Assembly (NCBI GenBank): GCA_002792995.1
Contig: PFPJ01000068.1
Location: 1-15,554 of the forward strand
Direction: 5' to 3'
Origin: Candidatus Magasanikbacteria bacterium CG_4_10_14_0_2_um_filter_41_10
GTDB taxonomy: Bacteria > Patescibacteriota > Patescibacteriia > Magasanikbacterales > UBA922
DNA: 15,554 bases
Shown: one piece after another, positions 1 through 7,604 of the stretch
Position numbering within the stretch: the first letter of the stretch is position 1
Layout: the number at the start of each line of letters is the position of its first letter
Made by a program: the position numbers and the translations under genes
Notes under the pieces: model-generated
Database searches by the model: none
What the model saw: the letters and a program-made list of their open reading frames with translations, nothing else
What the model was told of the DNA's origin: nothing

Positions 1-868
1 AAATATTTGTGAGCTGTCGAATGATCACTGCCAATCCCCAAAATTGTCCATACGAATATTTTTGTGGAATAAGAAATACTTCGGGGATATCGACACCCAC
101 CACTTCCCGCCATAGTGCCTCAGGACCAAACAAAACAGGAGGAACGATCTCACCTGAGGAAAGCTGTTCTTCTACCGCAATATGTCGCCAGACATCCCCA
201 CCCCACGGCAACATGTGCGATAATGGCATATACATATGCAACAATACACTCTGCATCAACACAAAGAGCAACACATGTTTTGTGACAGTCTTGGAACAAA
301 GAAGTATCCCCAAGAGAATACTCAACACAGCAACAAGAGGAAGAATAAAAACCGAAAGCGATTGCCATGGAGAAAAAAAGACAAGTGTCCCATATGTATG
401 AAAAAAGAGCCAAACAGTGACACTCCATAAAAGGATATACACCCACGAAATCCATTTCATGTGTGGAAAAACAATCAAGTATTCCTTTCGTCCCTTTCCT
501 TCAATGCCAGGTCCGTGTGATTGCCCATGTACCCATATATTGAGAAAAAAACTCAATACTAAAGAGGTGGTGAGGCTTATGAATGTCAAAAGATATGTTG
601 TTGTATAAAATGTTATGACAATAGATTCTATTCCAGATACAACAAAAAGAGCTGCAAAACAAGCGAGAAACACAGTGACAAATCCGCGCTCAAACCGAAA
701 AACATGTTCCAATATACGTTGCCAAAGATATGTCAACAAAAATAGATAGCCAAGTGTGAGAACAATCCCCACAACAGAGAGGTGCCATCTAAATATATTT
801 AGATACAAAAAAGAAAGCAAGACACCTCCTATACCAAAGACACTCCATTGCGATTTCAGATATGCCAT
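1..868 (-). CDS. Polytopic membrane protein, GT-C-like, C-terminus cut by window edge
   Basis: An open frame runs without a stop from ATG at 868 off the left edge, giving 289 visible residues. It is strongly hydrophobic with about 7 membrane segments (roughly residues 8-26, 30-50, 62-82, 88-112, 138-157, 168-190, 197-216). Next comes a polar segment with GGDVWRHIAVEE (223-234), and further on PQKYSYGQFWG (268-278). The pattern of an Asp and His/Arg after the first membrane block, then a GQ(F/Y) motif, is shared with the plus-strand gene starting at 1537, so the two look like distant relatives. Asp-containing outer loops are typical of GT-C lipid-linked sugar transferases, but no specific family was recognised and transferase function is inference. 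It starts 4 nt after the phosphatidyltransferase stop, so it is probably co-transcribed. An in-frame GTG at 880 is an alternative start that would overlap the upstream gene. No clear Shine-Dalgarno was seen. Confidence 0.8.
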   Translation of the reverse strand, partial: MAYLKSQWSVFGIGGVLLSFLYLNIFRWHLSVVGIVLTLGYLFLLTYLWQRILEHVFRFERGFVTVFLACFAALFVVSGIESIVITFYTTTYLLTFISLTTSLVLSFFLNIWVHGQSHGPGIEGKGRKEYLIVFPHMKWISWVYILLWSVTVWLFFHTYGTLVFFSPWQSLSVFILPLVAVLSILLGILLCSKTVTKHVLLFVLMQSVLLHMYMPLSHMLPWGGDVWRHIAVEEQLSSGEIVPPVLFGPEALWREVVGVDIPEVFLIPQKYSYGQFWGLAVIIRQLTNI

Positions 869-872
869 ACGT

Positions 873-1499
873 TTATACACCATGGGTAAACAAACTGAGC
901 ACAGCAAAGCCAATAGCAAGTCCAAATACGCCTGCAGCAAGAGTCAACAAAAATGGAAAATCCAACAGCAGTGCAAATAATGTCAAAGATACCGCAATAA
1001 CTTGTGATACCATTTTTACTTTCCCCCACAAATTTGCCATTCGTACCGTTTTGAATCGTATCCTCAACGTGAGTGCAGAGAGAATAAATAAAATTTCTAA
1101 TCCCAAAATAACAACGCCCAGCCATATATTAAAATTTTGGAATACTAATAAAATAACAGCCGAACCAACTAATAGCTTGTCTGCAAGAGGATCAGCCAGA
1201 ATCCCAAAATTAGTAATCTTGTCTTGCGTCCGAGCGAGAGAACCATCGAGTGCATCGGTAAATGAAGCAAAAAGAAAAAGCAATACACCAAACGTGTATG
1301 AGTGCGATGCCAATAGCCAAAATACAATGGGCGTCAACACAATGCGGAGAACCGTCAATGTATTGGGTGTCACCCATGCAGGGAGCCAGCGAAGGATTGT
1401 CCACGCCAAAAACCTATCATGTGGATGCACGTACTGAGCTACTTGATAGGCAAACAATGCAGGCTCTGTTAATTTTGCTTTATTGATGACTTTCCTCAT
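873..1499 (-). CDS. CDP-alcohol phosphatidyltransferase family protein (PgsA-like)
   Basis: This is a 208-residue integral membrane enzyme. It carries the full CDP-alcohol phosphatidyltransferase signature D-x2-D-G-x2-A-R-x8-G-x3-D-x3-D at residues 82-107 (D82, D85, G86, A89, R90, G99, D103, D107), which binds the metal and the CDP-activated donor. Four to five hydrophobic segments follow or flank the motif. The family exchanges CMP of a CDP-diacylglycerol-like donor for an alcohol; PgsA makes phosphatidylglycerol phosphate. The acceptor cannot be read from the sequence, so the gene symbol is left empty. The first 40 residues are more polar than usual for PgsA (about 180-200 residues), giving a slightly long N-terminus. 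ATG at 1499 is the only Met before the core. An extended -10 (TGGTAGTAT) ends 8 nt upstream, so the transcript may be almost leaderless. The truncated membrane protein follows directly. Confidence 0.9.
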   Translation of the reverse strand: MRKVINKAKLTEPALFAYQVAQYVHPHDRFLAWTILRWLPAWVTPNTLTVLRIVLTPIVFWLLASHSYTFGVLLFLFASFTDALDGSLARTQDKITNFGILADPLADKLLVGSAVILLVFQNFNIWLGVVILGLEILFILSALTLRIRFKTVRMANLWGKVKMVSQVIAVSLTLFALLLDFPFLLTLAAGVFGLAIGFAVLSLFTHGV

Positions 1500-1511
1500 A
1501 CCACGTATACT
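1483..1511 (+). promoter_or_regulatory. Promoter of the 700-residue membrane protein gene
   Basis: A -35 TTGATG (1483-1488) and -10 TATACT (1506-1511) are separated by exactly 17 nt. The predicted start of transcription near 1518 lies upstream of the ATG at 1537 and downstream of the TTG/ATG at 1483/1486. This supports the later start codon. The -10 shares the palindrome GTATAC with the opposing minus-strand -10. Confidence 0.55.
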
Positions 1512-1515
1512 ACCA
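1507..1515 (-). promoter_or_regulatory. Extended -10 promoter of the phosphatidyltransferase gene
   Basis: On the minus strand TGGTAGTAT fits the extended -10 form TGn-TAnnnT. Transcription would begin around 1500, at or one base before the ATG at 1499, suggesting a leaderless mRNA. The matching -35 (T-rich, 1530-1535) is poor, as is common with extended -10 promoters. The same 9-mer occurs at 8548-8556. Confidence 0.45.
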
Positions 1516-1536
1516 GATATCTTAAAAAAGAAAAAA

Positions 1537-3639
1537 ATGATTTACATGAAATATCGTCTCCTTCCCCTCCTACCACTTGCTATTGTACTCCTAAACAGTT
1601 GGTTTCTCCACTCCTGGATTATTGGTTTGGGTGCTGTTGTTATATACACGATCCTATTTCTCACCAAGAGTGCACTCTCTCTAGGGAGGAGTATCAATGG
1701 TGCCCTCATACTCCTAGGCTATCTTATTCTCACAAATGCCACAATTTATTATATCTATGGGACAACACAACTGACCAGTTTTTTTGTCTTGCTTGGATCA
1801 TATATATTCTTCTTACTACCAGAACAAACATCAGCTTTTCAAAAAACAAAAAAATGGATAGAAACATGGCGCACCTTTGTAGAAGATATTCGTCACCCCT
1901 TTCGAGATGCCGACGTCGTCTTTCTCAGTATTCTCGTAGCATTTCTCGATACCACGCTCCTCGGACTCCTCTGGGCAAGACGAACAATGGATGTCATGCC
2001 ATCACCATGGCAGGCAGTGACCGTATGGTTTTTTATCGTATTCACCCTCTCGACATTATTACTCTTCTCTGTAGTGTCAAAACAGAGACATCGAGGGCTC
2101 GGCCTTACACTTATTTCCCTACACCTCTTTACGATGTATTCGATCGTCGCTATTCTCTATCCACTCGGATATGGATTTGATGCATTTATCCATCGAGCTA
2201 CAGAAAGTTGGATTTTTGAACACGGGTCTATCCTGCCAAAAGAACCGTACTACATTGGGCAATACAGTCTTGTCGTGTTTCTTTCACATATAACAGGATT
2301 GTCTATCCACATGATAGATATTTTTCTTGTACCGTTCCTTGCAGCGTCCCTATTACCCGCTGTTGTGGCTTCCAGCCTAGCGAGAATATGGAAACTTTCC
2401 ACGAACTGGCAGACATTGCTTGTCCTCGGCATATGTTTTATTCCATTTCTTTCAGGATATCTCACAACTCCACACAATCTCGTCCTCTTACTTTCGATAG
2501 TAGTCGTCTTTACGACAATGGCATATCAAAAAGATACTCGCTTTTGGTATATTCCTTTTATTCTCACACTGGCAGCAATCATCACGCACCCACTCATCGG
2601 TGCACCTATCCTCGGATTCTTCTTGACAGCAGTGTTGATCCAAAAAGCATCTTCACGAATATGGAAGATAATATGGCTTTCTTTTGGAAGCATCGGACAA
2701 CTCTTCTTACTTCCAATGTTATTTACGGTCAATAATGTCCGCACAGGCAATGGTCTCCCAATAGGCACCAACCCCTTCACAGCAATTCCTCATTTTCTGG
2801 AACTGTTTGCCCGTCCATATTGGTATCTCAAGCAGGCCCCACTTTTTTGGGAAATGATCTATACATGGGAAAGAATGATTGTTCCTGTTGCGATTCTTTT
2901 CGCAGTGATAGGATTTGTCATGTACAAACAGAAAACAATAGCGCAGTATCTCTATCCTCTTACTGCACTTGCCATGTTTTTGAGTGCATGGCTCCTACGC
3001 TCGTGGATCACCTTCCCAAATGTCGTCATATACGAACAAGGTGACTATCCACTCAGACTTATCCGCGCGAGCATACTTTTTCTGCTTCCATGGATGCTCT
3101 ATGGGATATATCAGAGTATCAAAAGCATGCCCAGACCTGTATACAAAAAAACACTTCTCATTCTCTTTGCCTGCTTGTTGACGATGTCACTCTATTTTTC
3201 TTATCCACAAAAAAATATAAAATCAAGATTCCCAGGATTCAATGTGACAGCAGATGATATGAGCGCAGTCGAATGGATCCACACACAACAAGGTACACAA
3301 GACAAGTATATTGTCCTTGCAAATCAGCTTGTTTCTGCTGCGGCACTCACGAAGTATAGTTTTGCAAAAAGTTTTGACACGACTGGTGGTGAAATATTTT
3401 ATTATTCCATTCCAACAGGAGGACCACTGTATCAACAATATGGAAAGATGCTGTATGAAGGACAAAAAAGAGAATTTATGCTGGCGGCTATGGATCTCGT
3501 TCATGTTGATACGAGTTATTTTGTCGTGAATAGGTACTGGGCAAATGCAGACAACATCATCGAAGGCGCAAAAGAAACTGCTAATAGTTGGCAAGAGATT
3601 AATGACGGAAAAGTTTGGATATTTCAATATCATCGATAA
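1537..3639 (+). CDS. Large polytopic membrane protein, GT-C-like, unknown substrate
   Basis: The predicted protein is about 700 residues with roughly 13-15 membrane segments over residues 5-545 and a soluble C-terminal part (about 560-700) containing AVEWIHTQQG and FDTTGG. After an N-terminal block of membrane helices, residues 212-225 read GYGFDAFIHRATES, followed by PYYIGQYSLVVFL. A conserved acidic residue in an outer loop followed by more helices is the usual layout of GT-C glycosyltransferases (PMT/ArnT/STT3-like), which use polyprenyl-linked sugars. That assignment is inference, as no family signature was recognised with certainty. The frame could be opened at TTG 1483, but that overlaps the divergent gene and the likely promoter, so ATG 1537 is chosen (ATG 1546 is also possible). 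A strong terminator follows the stop. The gene resembles the truncated protein at the left edge, which lies on the other side of the phosphatidyltransferase. Confidence 0.85.
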   Translation: MIYMKYRLLPLLPLAIVLLNSWFLHSWIIGLGAVVIYTILFLTKSALSLGRSINGALILLGYLILTNATIYYIYGTTQLTSFFVLLGSYIFFLLPEQTSAFQKTKKWIETWRTFVEDIRHPFRDADVVFLSILVAFLDTTLLGLLWARRTMDVMPSPWQAVTVWFFIVFTLSTLLLFSVVSKQRHRGLGLTLISLHLFTMYSIVAILYPLGYGFDAFIHRATESWIFEHGSILPKEPYYIGQYSLVVFLSHITGLSIHMIDIFLVPFLAASLLPAVVASSLARIWKLSTNWQTLLVLGICFIPFLSGYLTTPHNLVLLLSIVVVFTTMAYQKDTRFWYIPFILTLAAIITHPLIGAPILGFFLTAVLIQKASSRIWKIIWLSFGSIGQLFLLPMLFTVNNVRTGNGLPIGTNPFTAIPHFLELFARPYWYLKQAPLFWEMIYTWERMIVPVAILFAVIGFVMYKQKTIAQYLYPLTALAMFLSAWLLRSWITFPNVVIYEQGDYPLRLIRASILFLLPWMLYGIYQSIKSMPRPVYKKTLLILFACLLTMSLYFSYPQKNIKSRFPGFNVTADDMSAVEWIHTQQGTQDKYIVLANQLVSAAALTKYSFAKSFDTTGGEIFYYSIPTGGPLYQQYGKMLYEGQKREFMLAAMDLVHVDTSYFVVNRYWANADNIIEGAKETANSWQEINDGKVWIFQYHR

Positions 3640-3657
3640 TATAAGTATGTGACACAT

Positions 3658-3686
3658 AAAAAACATCCATAATATGGATGTTTTTT
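3658..3686 (+). terminator. Rho-independent terminator, probably bidirectional
   Basis: A 13-bp stem (3658-3670 with 3674-3686; ACATCCAT / ATGGATGT core) has a 3-nt loop and a T6 tract, 18 nt after the stop of the 700-residue membrane protein. The A-tract on the left gives a T6 tract on the minus strand too, so it could also stop the leftward transcripts from the GC-rich ORF. Confidence 0.85.
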
Positions 3687-3731
3687 ATTCCTCAATCACG
3701 TTTAGAAAACAGCTACACATGATAGTAGGAA

Positions 3732-3755
3732 GGAGATGCGCAGAGCGACATCTCC
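3732..3755 (-). other. Very stable GC-rich hairpin
   Basis: On the minus strand GGAGATG-t-CGC-tct-GCG-CATCTCC forms a 10-bp stem with one bulged base and a 3-nt loop. It lies downstream of the GC-rich ORF and has no T-tract directly after it. It may be a 3' end stabiliser or part of a longer structured 3' tail. Confidence 0.5.
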
Positions 3756-3779
3756 CCCTCCTGTCGATCGCCCGCTACC

Positions 3780-3812
3780 GGCCTTCCTCGACCGAAAGAC
3801 GGGAGAAAGGCC
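3780..3812 (-). other. Nested hairpin just after the GC-rich ORF
   Basis: GGCCTT (3780-3785) pairs with AAGGCC (3807-3812), with an inner CCG/CGG stem at 3792-3802. It begins 7 nt beyond the TGA of the GC-rich ORF on the minus strand. Together with the hairpin at 3732-3755 and the terminator at 3658-3686 it makes three stem-loops in a row. Confidence 0.45.
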
Positions 3813-3818
3813 AAGGTG

Positions 3819-4274
3819 TCAGGACTTGATGGTTGGCTTCGGCGAGAAAATCACCGACATGTGTCTGTCGACGACAGAGGCGACCACACAAGGATCTGCA
3901 TCTGGCGTGAAGAACACCTGCCTGAGGACCGGCGTCGGCATGGATCGTTCGAGAAGACCACTAGACCACATGTCACCCACGATGAGGTAACTGGCACCTT
4001 GTACCATACGCCTCTCCTGAGAACACGCGAGACAACCGCCGACTTCTGTAAAGCCGGCAACATACGCGCGCTCGGCAACAGGAGTCACCGTCCCATCCGT
4101 CTCGTACCAATGCACATAGGTTCTCGTTCCAGAACGACACTCCTTCCTGCCCGTACGCACCAACTTGAGAATCTCCTGCACAGGAGAAAGAACTCGTGGC
4201 GACACACCGTAAGCATCCAGTACCTTCCTCAAGGGCATAGGTACATTAAACACTAGTTGTCCAGCGATGTTCAC
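3819..4274 (-). CDS. GC-rich orphan ORF, hypothetical protein
   Basis: No family was recognised. The frame could open at GTG 4388, but that site has no ribosome-binding site and its first ~38 codons are AT-rich. GTG at 4274 is preceded by AAGGGGGAT with about 8 nt spacing, giving 151 residues; ATG at 4238 (protein beginning MPLRKVLDAYGV) is a further option. The protein looks soluble, with alternating hydrophobic stretches (ASYLIVGDMW, VLRQVFFTP) and four Cys, two of them in GGCLAC. Many codons end in G or C, unlike the AT-rich flanking genes; by hand, about 25 of the last 35 codons do. The GC-rich composition starts close to the chosen start codon, which suggests a transferred or unusual gene. 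It is possible that the block is instead a non-coding structured RNA and the frame is chance. Confidence 0.5.
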   Translation of the reverse strand: MNIAGQLVFNVPMPLRKVLDAYGVSPRVLSPVQEILKLVRTGRKECRSGTRTYVHWYETDGTVTPVAERAYVAGFTEVGGCLACSQERRMVQGASYLIVGDMWSSGLLERSMPTPVLRQVFFTPDADPCVVASVVDRHMSVIFSPKPTIKS

Positions 4275-4409
4275 AAACAAATCCCCCTTCGTGAAGCCAT
4301 TTCTACTGTCTCTCAAAAAAACAGCAAAAAAGACGTCATGAATAATTTGCTCAAACACCTGGAACAGAGCAGTGTAACAGAAAAACACAATATTGCAAGT
4401 ATCGCATGT

Positions 4410-5633
4410 TCACGACGAATATTTATCTTCCTTTTGGTACAGCGACAACAGTGTCGTCACATATTCTGTCGAAGAAAACGCTTTCAAAAAAGTACCAGTA
4501 TTCTCCCCCATTTTTTGTACCATGTCAGGATGTTTCAGACACCACAATAACTTTTCTTTCAACTCACGTATATCTCCTGCAACAAACGTCATTCCATTTT
4601 TTCCTTCTTCTATCAGTTCTGCGATTCCTTCAATATGACTCGCCAGCACGGGAACACCAAATGCAAAACTTTCAAAAATCACAGTCGGAGAATTCTCATA
4701 ACACAATGATGGCACGATGACCATATCTGCATTACCAAATACGTTTGGCAACGCTTCCCTACTGATTCTTCCGTGGATAATGACTCTCTCATCTTTCTCT
4801 GCCATTTTTTTTACGTCTTCCAATATTGATCCATCTCCAACAATGTGCAACTCGCATTGTTGGTCTGTTTGAAAATGTAAGAAAGTGTTCAGAAGAAATA
4901 ACACTCCCTTATGTTCTTCAACTTGTCCTATGTAATAAAATGTAAACGTTTCAACACTGTTACTTGTTAATTGTTTATTGTTTATTGCCTTGAAGGTCAT
5001 TGGATTCCGTAGCTGTACAAATCGTGAGTGAGAAAAAAATTTCCATTTTCGATAAAACTCAAGAAGAAAATTGGAGGGAGAAATTACCACCTGTGGCGAT
5101 CCCATAAGAAATCTCATCAAGCCAGCATATATGGTTGTCGGGAATCCGTTGTACCGAAAAGCACGTTCTTTTTGCTTGAGAATAATCCCGCTTGGTTCTA
5201 CAAGTTGAACGTCATGAACAGTATGAACATGTCGAATACCCAGAGAACGAATAACCCGTGGAATTAAAAAGCCAAGTCCCATCAGATTATGTGTATGTAC
5301 CACATCGGGTTGTTCTTTTGCCAATACATCCCGCACGAACCGAGCCGAACCCACATGAAACATATCCACTACGTGCCAAACAAAACGAGCAAAAAATCCA
5401 TGTTTGTGTGCATCTGTATAAAAAAATAAATTTCTTGGCTTATATTCATGAATTACCAAATTACCCAATTGCCTCTTGGACGAAGAATTTTGCGTATTCT
5501 TTTGTGTTCCAAGCGTAATCAATAAAACATGATGACCGGCATCAAGCAATGTCCCAACAGTCTTTTCCACAACCTGCTCAGCACCCCCTCTGGCCAAGGG
5601 TGGATATAAATTGTTGATAACGCAAATGTTCAT
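4410..5633 (-). CDS. GT4-family glycosyltransferase (GT-B fold)
   Basis: This is a 407-residue cytosolic or peripheral membrane sugar transferase. The N-terminal Rossmann half starts MNICVINNLYPP with the GGAE acceptor/donor loop at 16-19 and HTHN at 113-116. The C-terminal half has the usual FYYIGQVEEHKG (232-242), HIVGDGS (263-269) and the EX7E motif E313...E321 (ENSPTVIFE) that binds the nucleotide-sugar. Family members move a sugar from a nucleotide donor to a lipid-linked or polysaccharide acceptor; the substrate here is unknown. Length and motif order are normal. Residues 216-221 (AINNKQ), in the linker between the halves, are encoded by a short repeat also found between mraZ and rsmH. 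The gene has its own promoter with 17-nt spacing and diverges from dnaB. The next leftward ORF is the GC-rich one. Confidence 0.93.
   Translation of the reverse strand: MNICVINNLYPPLARGGAEQVVEKTVGTLLDAGHHVLLITLGTQKNTQNSSSKRQLGNLVIHEYKPRNLFFYTDAHKHGFFARFVWHVVDMFHVGSARFVRDVLAKEQPDVVHTHNLMGLGFLIPRVIRSLGIRHVHTVHDVQLVEPSGIILKQKERAFRYNGFPTTIYAGLMRFLMGSPQVVISPSNFLLEFYRKWKFFSHSRFVQLRNPMTFKAINNKQLTSNSVETFTFYYIGQVEEHKGVLFLLNTFLHFQTDQQCELHIVGDGSILEDVKKMAEKDERVIIHGRISREALPNVFGNADMVIVPSLCYENSPTVIFESFAFGVPVLASHIEGIAELIEEGKNGMTFVAGDIRELKEKLLWCLKHPDMVQKMGENTGTFLKAFSSTEYVTTLLSLYQKEDKYSS
4969..4988 (-). repeat. Copy of a short AATAAAC repeat inside the glycosyltransferase gene
   Basis: On the minus strand these 20 bases (GCAATAAACAATAAACAATT) are identical to plus-strand 15054-15073 in the mraZ-rsmH spacer. 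Here they are read in frame as AINNKQ plus the next codon's first bases, in the linker between the two GT-B halves, where extra residues would be tolerated. Confidence 0.6.
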
Positions 5634-5659
5634 AGTCTATCGAGTGTGAGATGTCCCTC

Positions 5660-5688
5660 AGTATAAAGAAAGTTCTGAAAACCTGCAA
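5660..5688 (-). promoter_or_regulatory. Promoter of the GT4 glycosyltransferase gene
   Basis: On the minus strand a -35 TTGCAG (5688-5683) and a -10 TATACT (5665-5660) lie 17 nt apart. Transcription would start near 5653, leaving a leader of about 20 nt before ATG 5633. Confidence 0.6.
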
Positions 5689-5801
5689 TGGGAATAGAAA
5701 AATTTGATTTCTTTTTTTGCGAATCAAGTACCTTTTTGAAAGAATTGTCTTCCTATTTAGAAACCATACACACCATCCTCACATATCCTCCCCAGGCTCG
5801 C

Positions 5802-5830
5802 TTGCTGTGTAAGCATTTTTCCGTTAGGAT
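5802..5830 (+). promoter_or_regulatory. Possible promoter of dnaB
   Basis: TTGCTG (5802-5807) and TAGGAT (5825-5830) are spaced by 17 nt. If real, transcription would start at about 5837, only 3 nt before the ATG, and would leave the AAAGG ribosome-binding-like site (5831-5835) outside the mRNA. Either this promoter or that site is therefore probably not used. The rest of the 5689-5801 spacer shows nothing clear. Confidence 0.3.
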
Positions 5831-5839
5831 AAAGGTCCT

Positions 5840-7261
5840 ATGTCAGACGAACTTGCCAGAATTCCTCCACACAATATAGAAGCAGAACGCTCCCTGTTGG
5901 GGTCTATTTTGATAGATAAAGAAGCCATGGTAAAAATAGCTGACACAATAGATGTCGACGATTTTTATAAAAAAGCGCATGAACAGATCTTTGACAGCAT
6001 GCGTGAATTGTATGCAAAAAATGAACCAGTTGATGTCCTCACATTGGGAAACAAACTAGAAGAAAAAAAACTTATTGATGGCATTGGGGGTAGAAGCTAT
6101 CTCGTAGGGTTGTCCAACGCCGTGCCAACGGCATCGCACATCCTCCAATACGCAAAAATCATCCGCAAAAAAGCAACACTTCGAAAACTTCTCTCGGCAG
6201 CAGAACATATCAATAAACTTGGGTACAAAGAAGATGTTGATGAAGTAGAGACAGTCCTCGATGAGGCTATGCAACATCTCTACGGCATTACACAAAAACA
6301 TCTCAAACAAAACTTTGTTCCTATCAATACGATTCTCCATGATGCCTTCGAACGCATGGACGAATTGCATAGAGACCGAGGCAAACTTCGTGGGGTACCC
6401 TCTGGATTCACCCAGCTCGACAACTTGCTAGCCGGATTTCAAAAATCTGACTTGGTTATTCTCGCCGCCCGTCCATCAGTCGGAAAAACATCACTTGCTC
6501 TTGATTTTGCAAGAAATGCCGCAATCAGAGGAAAAGCAAAAGTAGGACTCTTTTCTCTCGAAATGAGTAAGGAGCAATTGGTAGACCGTCTCCTCTGTGC
6601 AGAAGCAGGTGTCGATTTGTGGAAAATGCGTACAGGAAATCTTTCAGATAGACCAGACAGCAACGATTTTCCAAAAATTGGTCACGCCATGGGATTGCTT
6701 TCCGAAGCAAAAATTTTTATAGACGACAATGCAGGACAAAATGTACTTCAAATTAGAACAAAAGCACGACGCCTTCAGGCAGAACATGGACTCGATCTTA
6801 TTATCATCGACTACTTACAATTGATGAGTACGGCAAATAGCCGAGGGAGTGACAACCGTGTCCAAGAAGTTGCAGAAATGAGTCGTGGACTCAAACTGCT
6901 TGCTCGTGAACTGAATGTCCCCGTACTCTGTCTCTCACAGCTCTCACGTGCAGTAGAGCAAACAAAACCAGCAATTCCAAAGTTGTCACACCTCCGTGAT
7001 TCTGGTAGTATTGAGCAAGATGCAGACATTGTTATGTTTATTTATCGAAAAGCTGCAGACAGAAATTATCAGATCGAAGAAATTCCACCGGATGAACGGC
7101 ATCTAGGAGAAATTCATGTCGCAAAACACCGTAACGGACCAACAGGAGTAGTCAAAGTGTTCTTTGATGCAGCACGTGCAAGCTACCGAAACCTCGACAC
7201 TCAATTTGAGGGAACACCAACCATGCAACCACCTCCTGCGCAAAAACCACCATCATTTTAA
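5840..7261 (+). CDS. dnaB: Replicative DNA helicase DnaB
   Basis: This 473-residue protein is the hexameric helicase that unwinds DNA 5'-3' at the replication fork and recruits primase. The N-terminal DnaB domain begins with the family signature PPHNIEAERSLLGSIL (9-24). After a linker, the RecA-type ATPase core follows: Walker A ARPSVGKTS (210-218; family usual RPSMGKTS), SLEM (239-242), Walker B IIIDYLQLM (321-329), LSQLSR (365-370), LRDSGSIEQDAD (385-396) and the arginine-finger region KHRNGPTG (429-436). Length is normal and no intein is present. It heads a plus-strand run with ybaB and recR; more often dnaX stands in this first position. ATG 5840 is preceded by AAAGG with 4 nt spacing. 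Confidence 0.97.
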   Translation: MSDELARIPPHNIEAERSLLGSILIDKEAMVKIADTIDVDDFYKKAHEQIFDSMRELYAKNEPVDVLTLGNKLEEKKLIDGIGGRSYLVGLSNAVPTASHILQYAKIIRKKATLRKLLSAAEHINKLGYKEDVDEVETVLDEAMQHLYGITQKHLKQNFVPINTILHDAFERMDELHRDRGKLRGVPSGFTQLDNLLAGFQKSDLVILAARPSVGKTSLALDFARNAAIRGKAKVGLFSLEMSKEQLVDRLLCAEAGVDLWKMRTGNLSDRPDSNDFPKIGHAMGLLSEAKIFIDDNAGQNVLQIRTKARRLQAEHGLDLIIIDYLQLMSTANSRGSDNRVQEVAEMSRGLKLLARELNVPVLCLSQLSRAVEQTKPAIPKLSHLRDSGSIEQDADIVMFIYRKAADRNYQIEEIPPDERHLGEIHVAKHRNGPTGVVKVFFDAARASYRNLDTQFEGTPTMQPPPAQKPPSF

Positions 7262-7266
7262 ATAAA

Positions 7267-7281
7267 AGGCTTGGAAAGCCT
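7267..7281 (+). other. Small hairpin between dnaB and ybaB
   Basis: AGGCTT (7267-7272) and AAGCCT (7276-7281) form a 6-bp stem with a 3-nt loop, starting 5 nt after the dnaB stop and ending 16 nt before the ybaB ATG. No T-tract follows, so it is not a terminator. It could mark an mRNA processing or translation-coupling site, but chance is possible. Confidence 0.3.
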
Positions 7282-7297
7282 CATAAGAATTATTCCT

Positions 7298-7594
7298 ATG
7301 CTTAACAAACTCAAACAGTTCAAAGATATCCGAGAACAAGCAAAGACCCTCCAAAACACCCTTTCACAAGAAAGTGTTACCGTAAAAGAAGGTGGTATTA
7401 CACTCGTCATGGATGGTAATCTTTCTGTAAAGTCACTTGATATCGCAGAAGACATGCTTTCCCCTAGCAAAAAAGAAAAACTCCAAAAAGAAATTATCAA
7501 AGCCTATGAGGAAGCTATGAAAAAAATGCAACGCATCATGGCAATGAAAATGAAAGAAATGGGTGGCCTTCCAAATATTCCAGGATTAAGTTAA
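7298..7594 (+). CDS. ybaB: YbaB/EbfC family nucleoid-associated protein
   Basis: The predicted 98-residue protein matches YbaB/EbfC, a small dimeric DNA-binding protein often encoded just before recR. It shows the family plan: an N-terminal helix (LNKLKQFKDIREQAKTLQ), a beta region (VTVKEGGITLVMDGN, LSVKSLDI), then a long C-terminal helix with repeated Met (KKMQRIMAMKMKEMGG). A frame extension to TTG 7271 would add nine residues inside the preceding hairpin, so ATG 7298 is preferred. It lies 36 nt after dnaB and 10 nt before recR, so these three are probably one transcript. Confidence 0.9.
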   Translation: MLNKLKQFKDIREQAKTLQNTLSQESVTVKEGGITLVMDGNLSVKSLDIAEDMLSPSKKEKLQKEIIKAYEEAMKKMQRIMAMKMKEMGGLPNIPGLS

Positions 7595-7604
7595 CGACAA
7601 TCAA

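Noticed and set aside
9..401. Plus-strand frame at the left edge
   Set aside because: It is the shadow of the stop-free minus-strand membrane protein that runs off the window.
862..1437. Plus-strand 191-residue frame
   Set aside because: Antisense to the phosphatidyltransferase, which carries its full catalytic motif.
1483..1536. TTG/ATG start of the 700-residue membrane protein
   Set aside because: Overlaps the divergent gene and lies inside the likely promoter; ATG 1537 fits the predicted transcript.
3816..4256. Plus-strand 146-residue frame opposite the GC-rich ORF
   Set aside because: Rich in Arg and His with no hydrophobic core and no ribosome-binding site; the minus-strand frame has a more protein-like composition and a better start.
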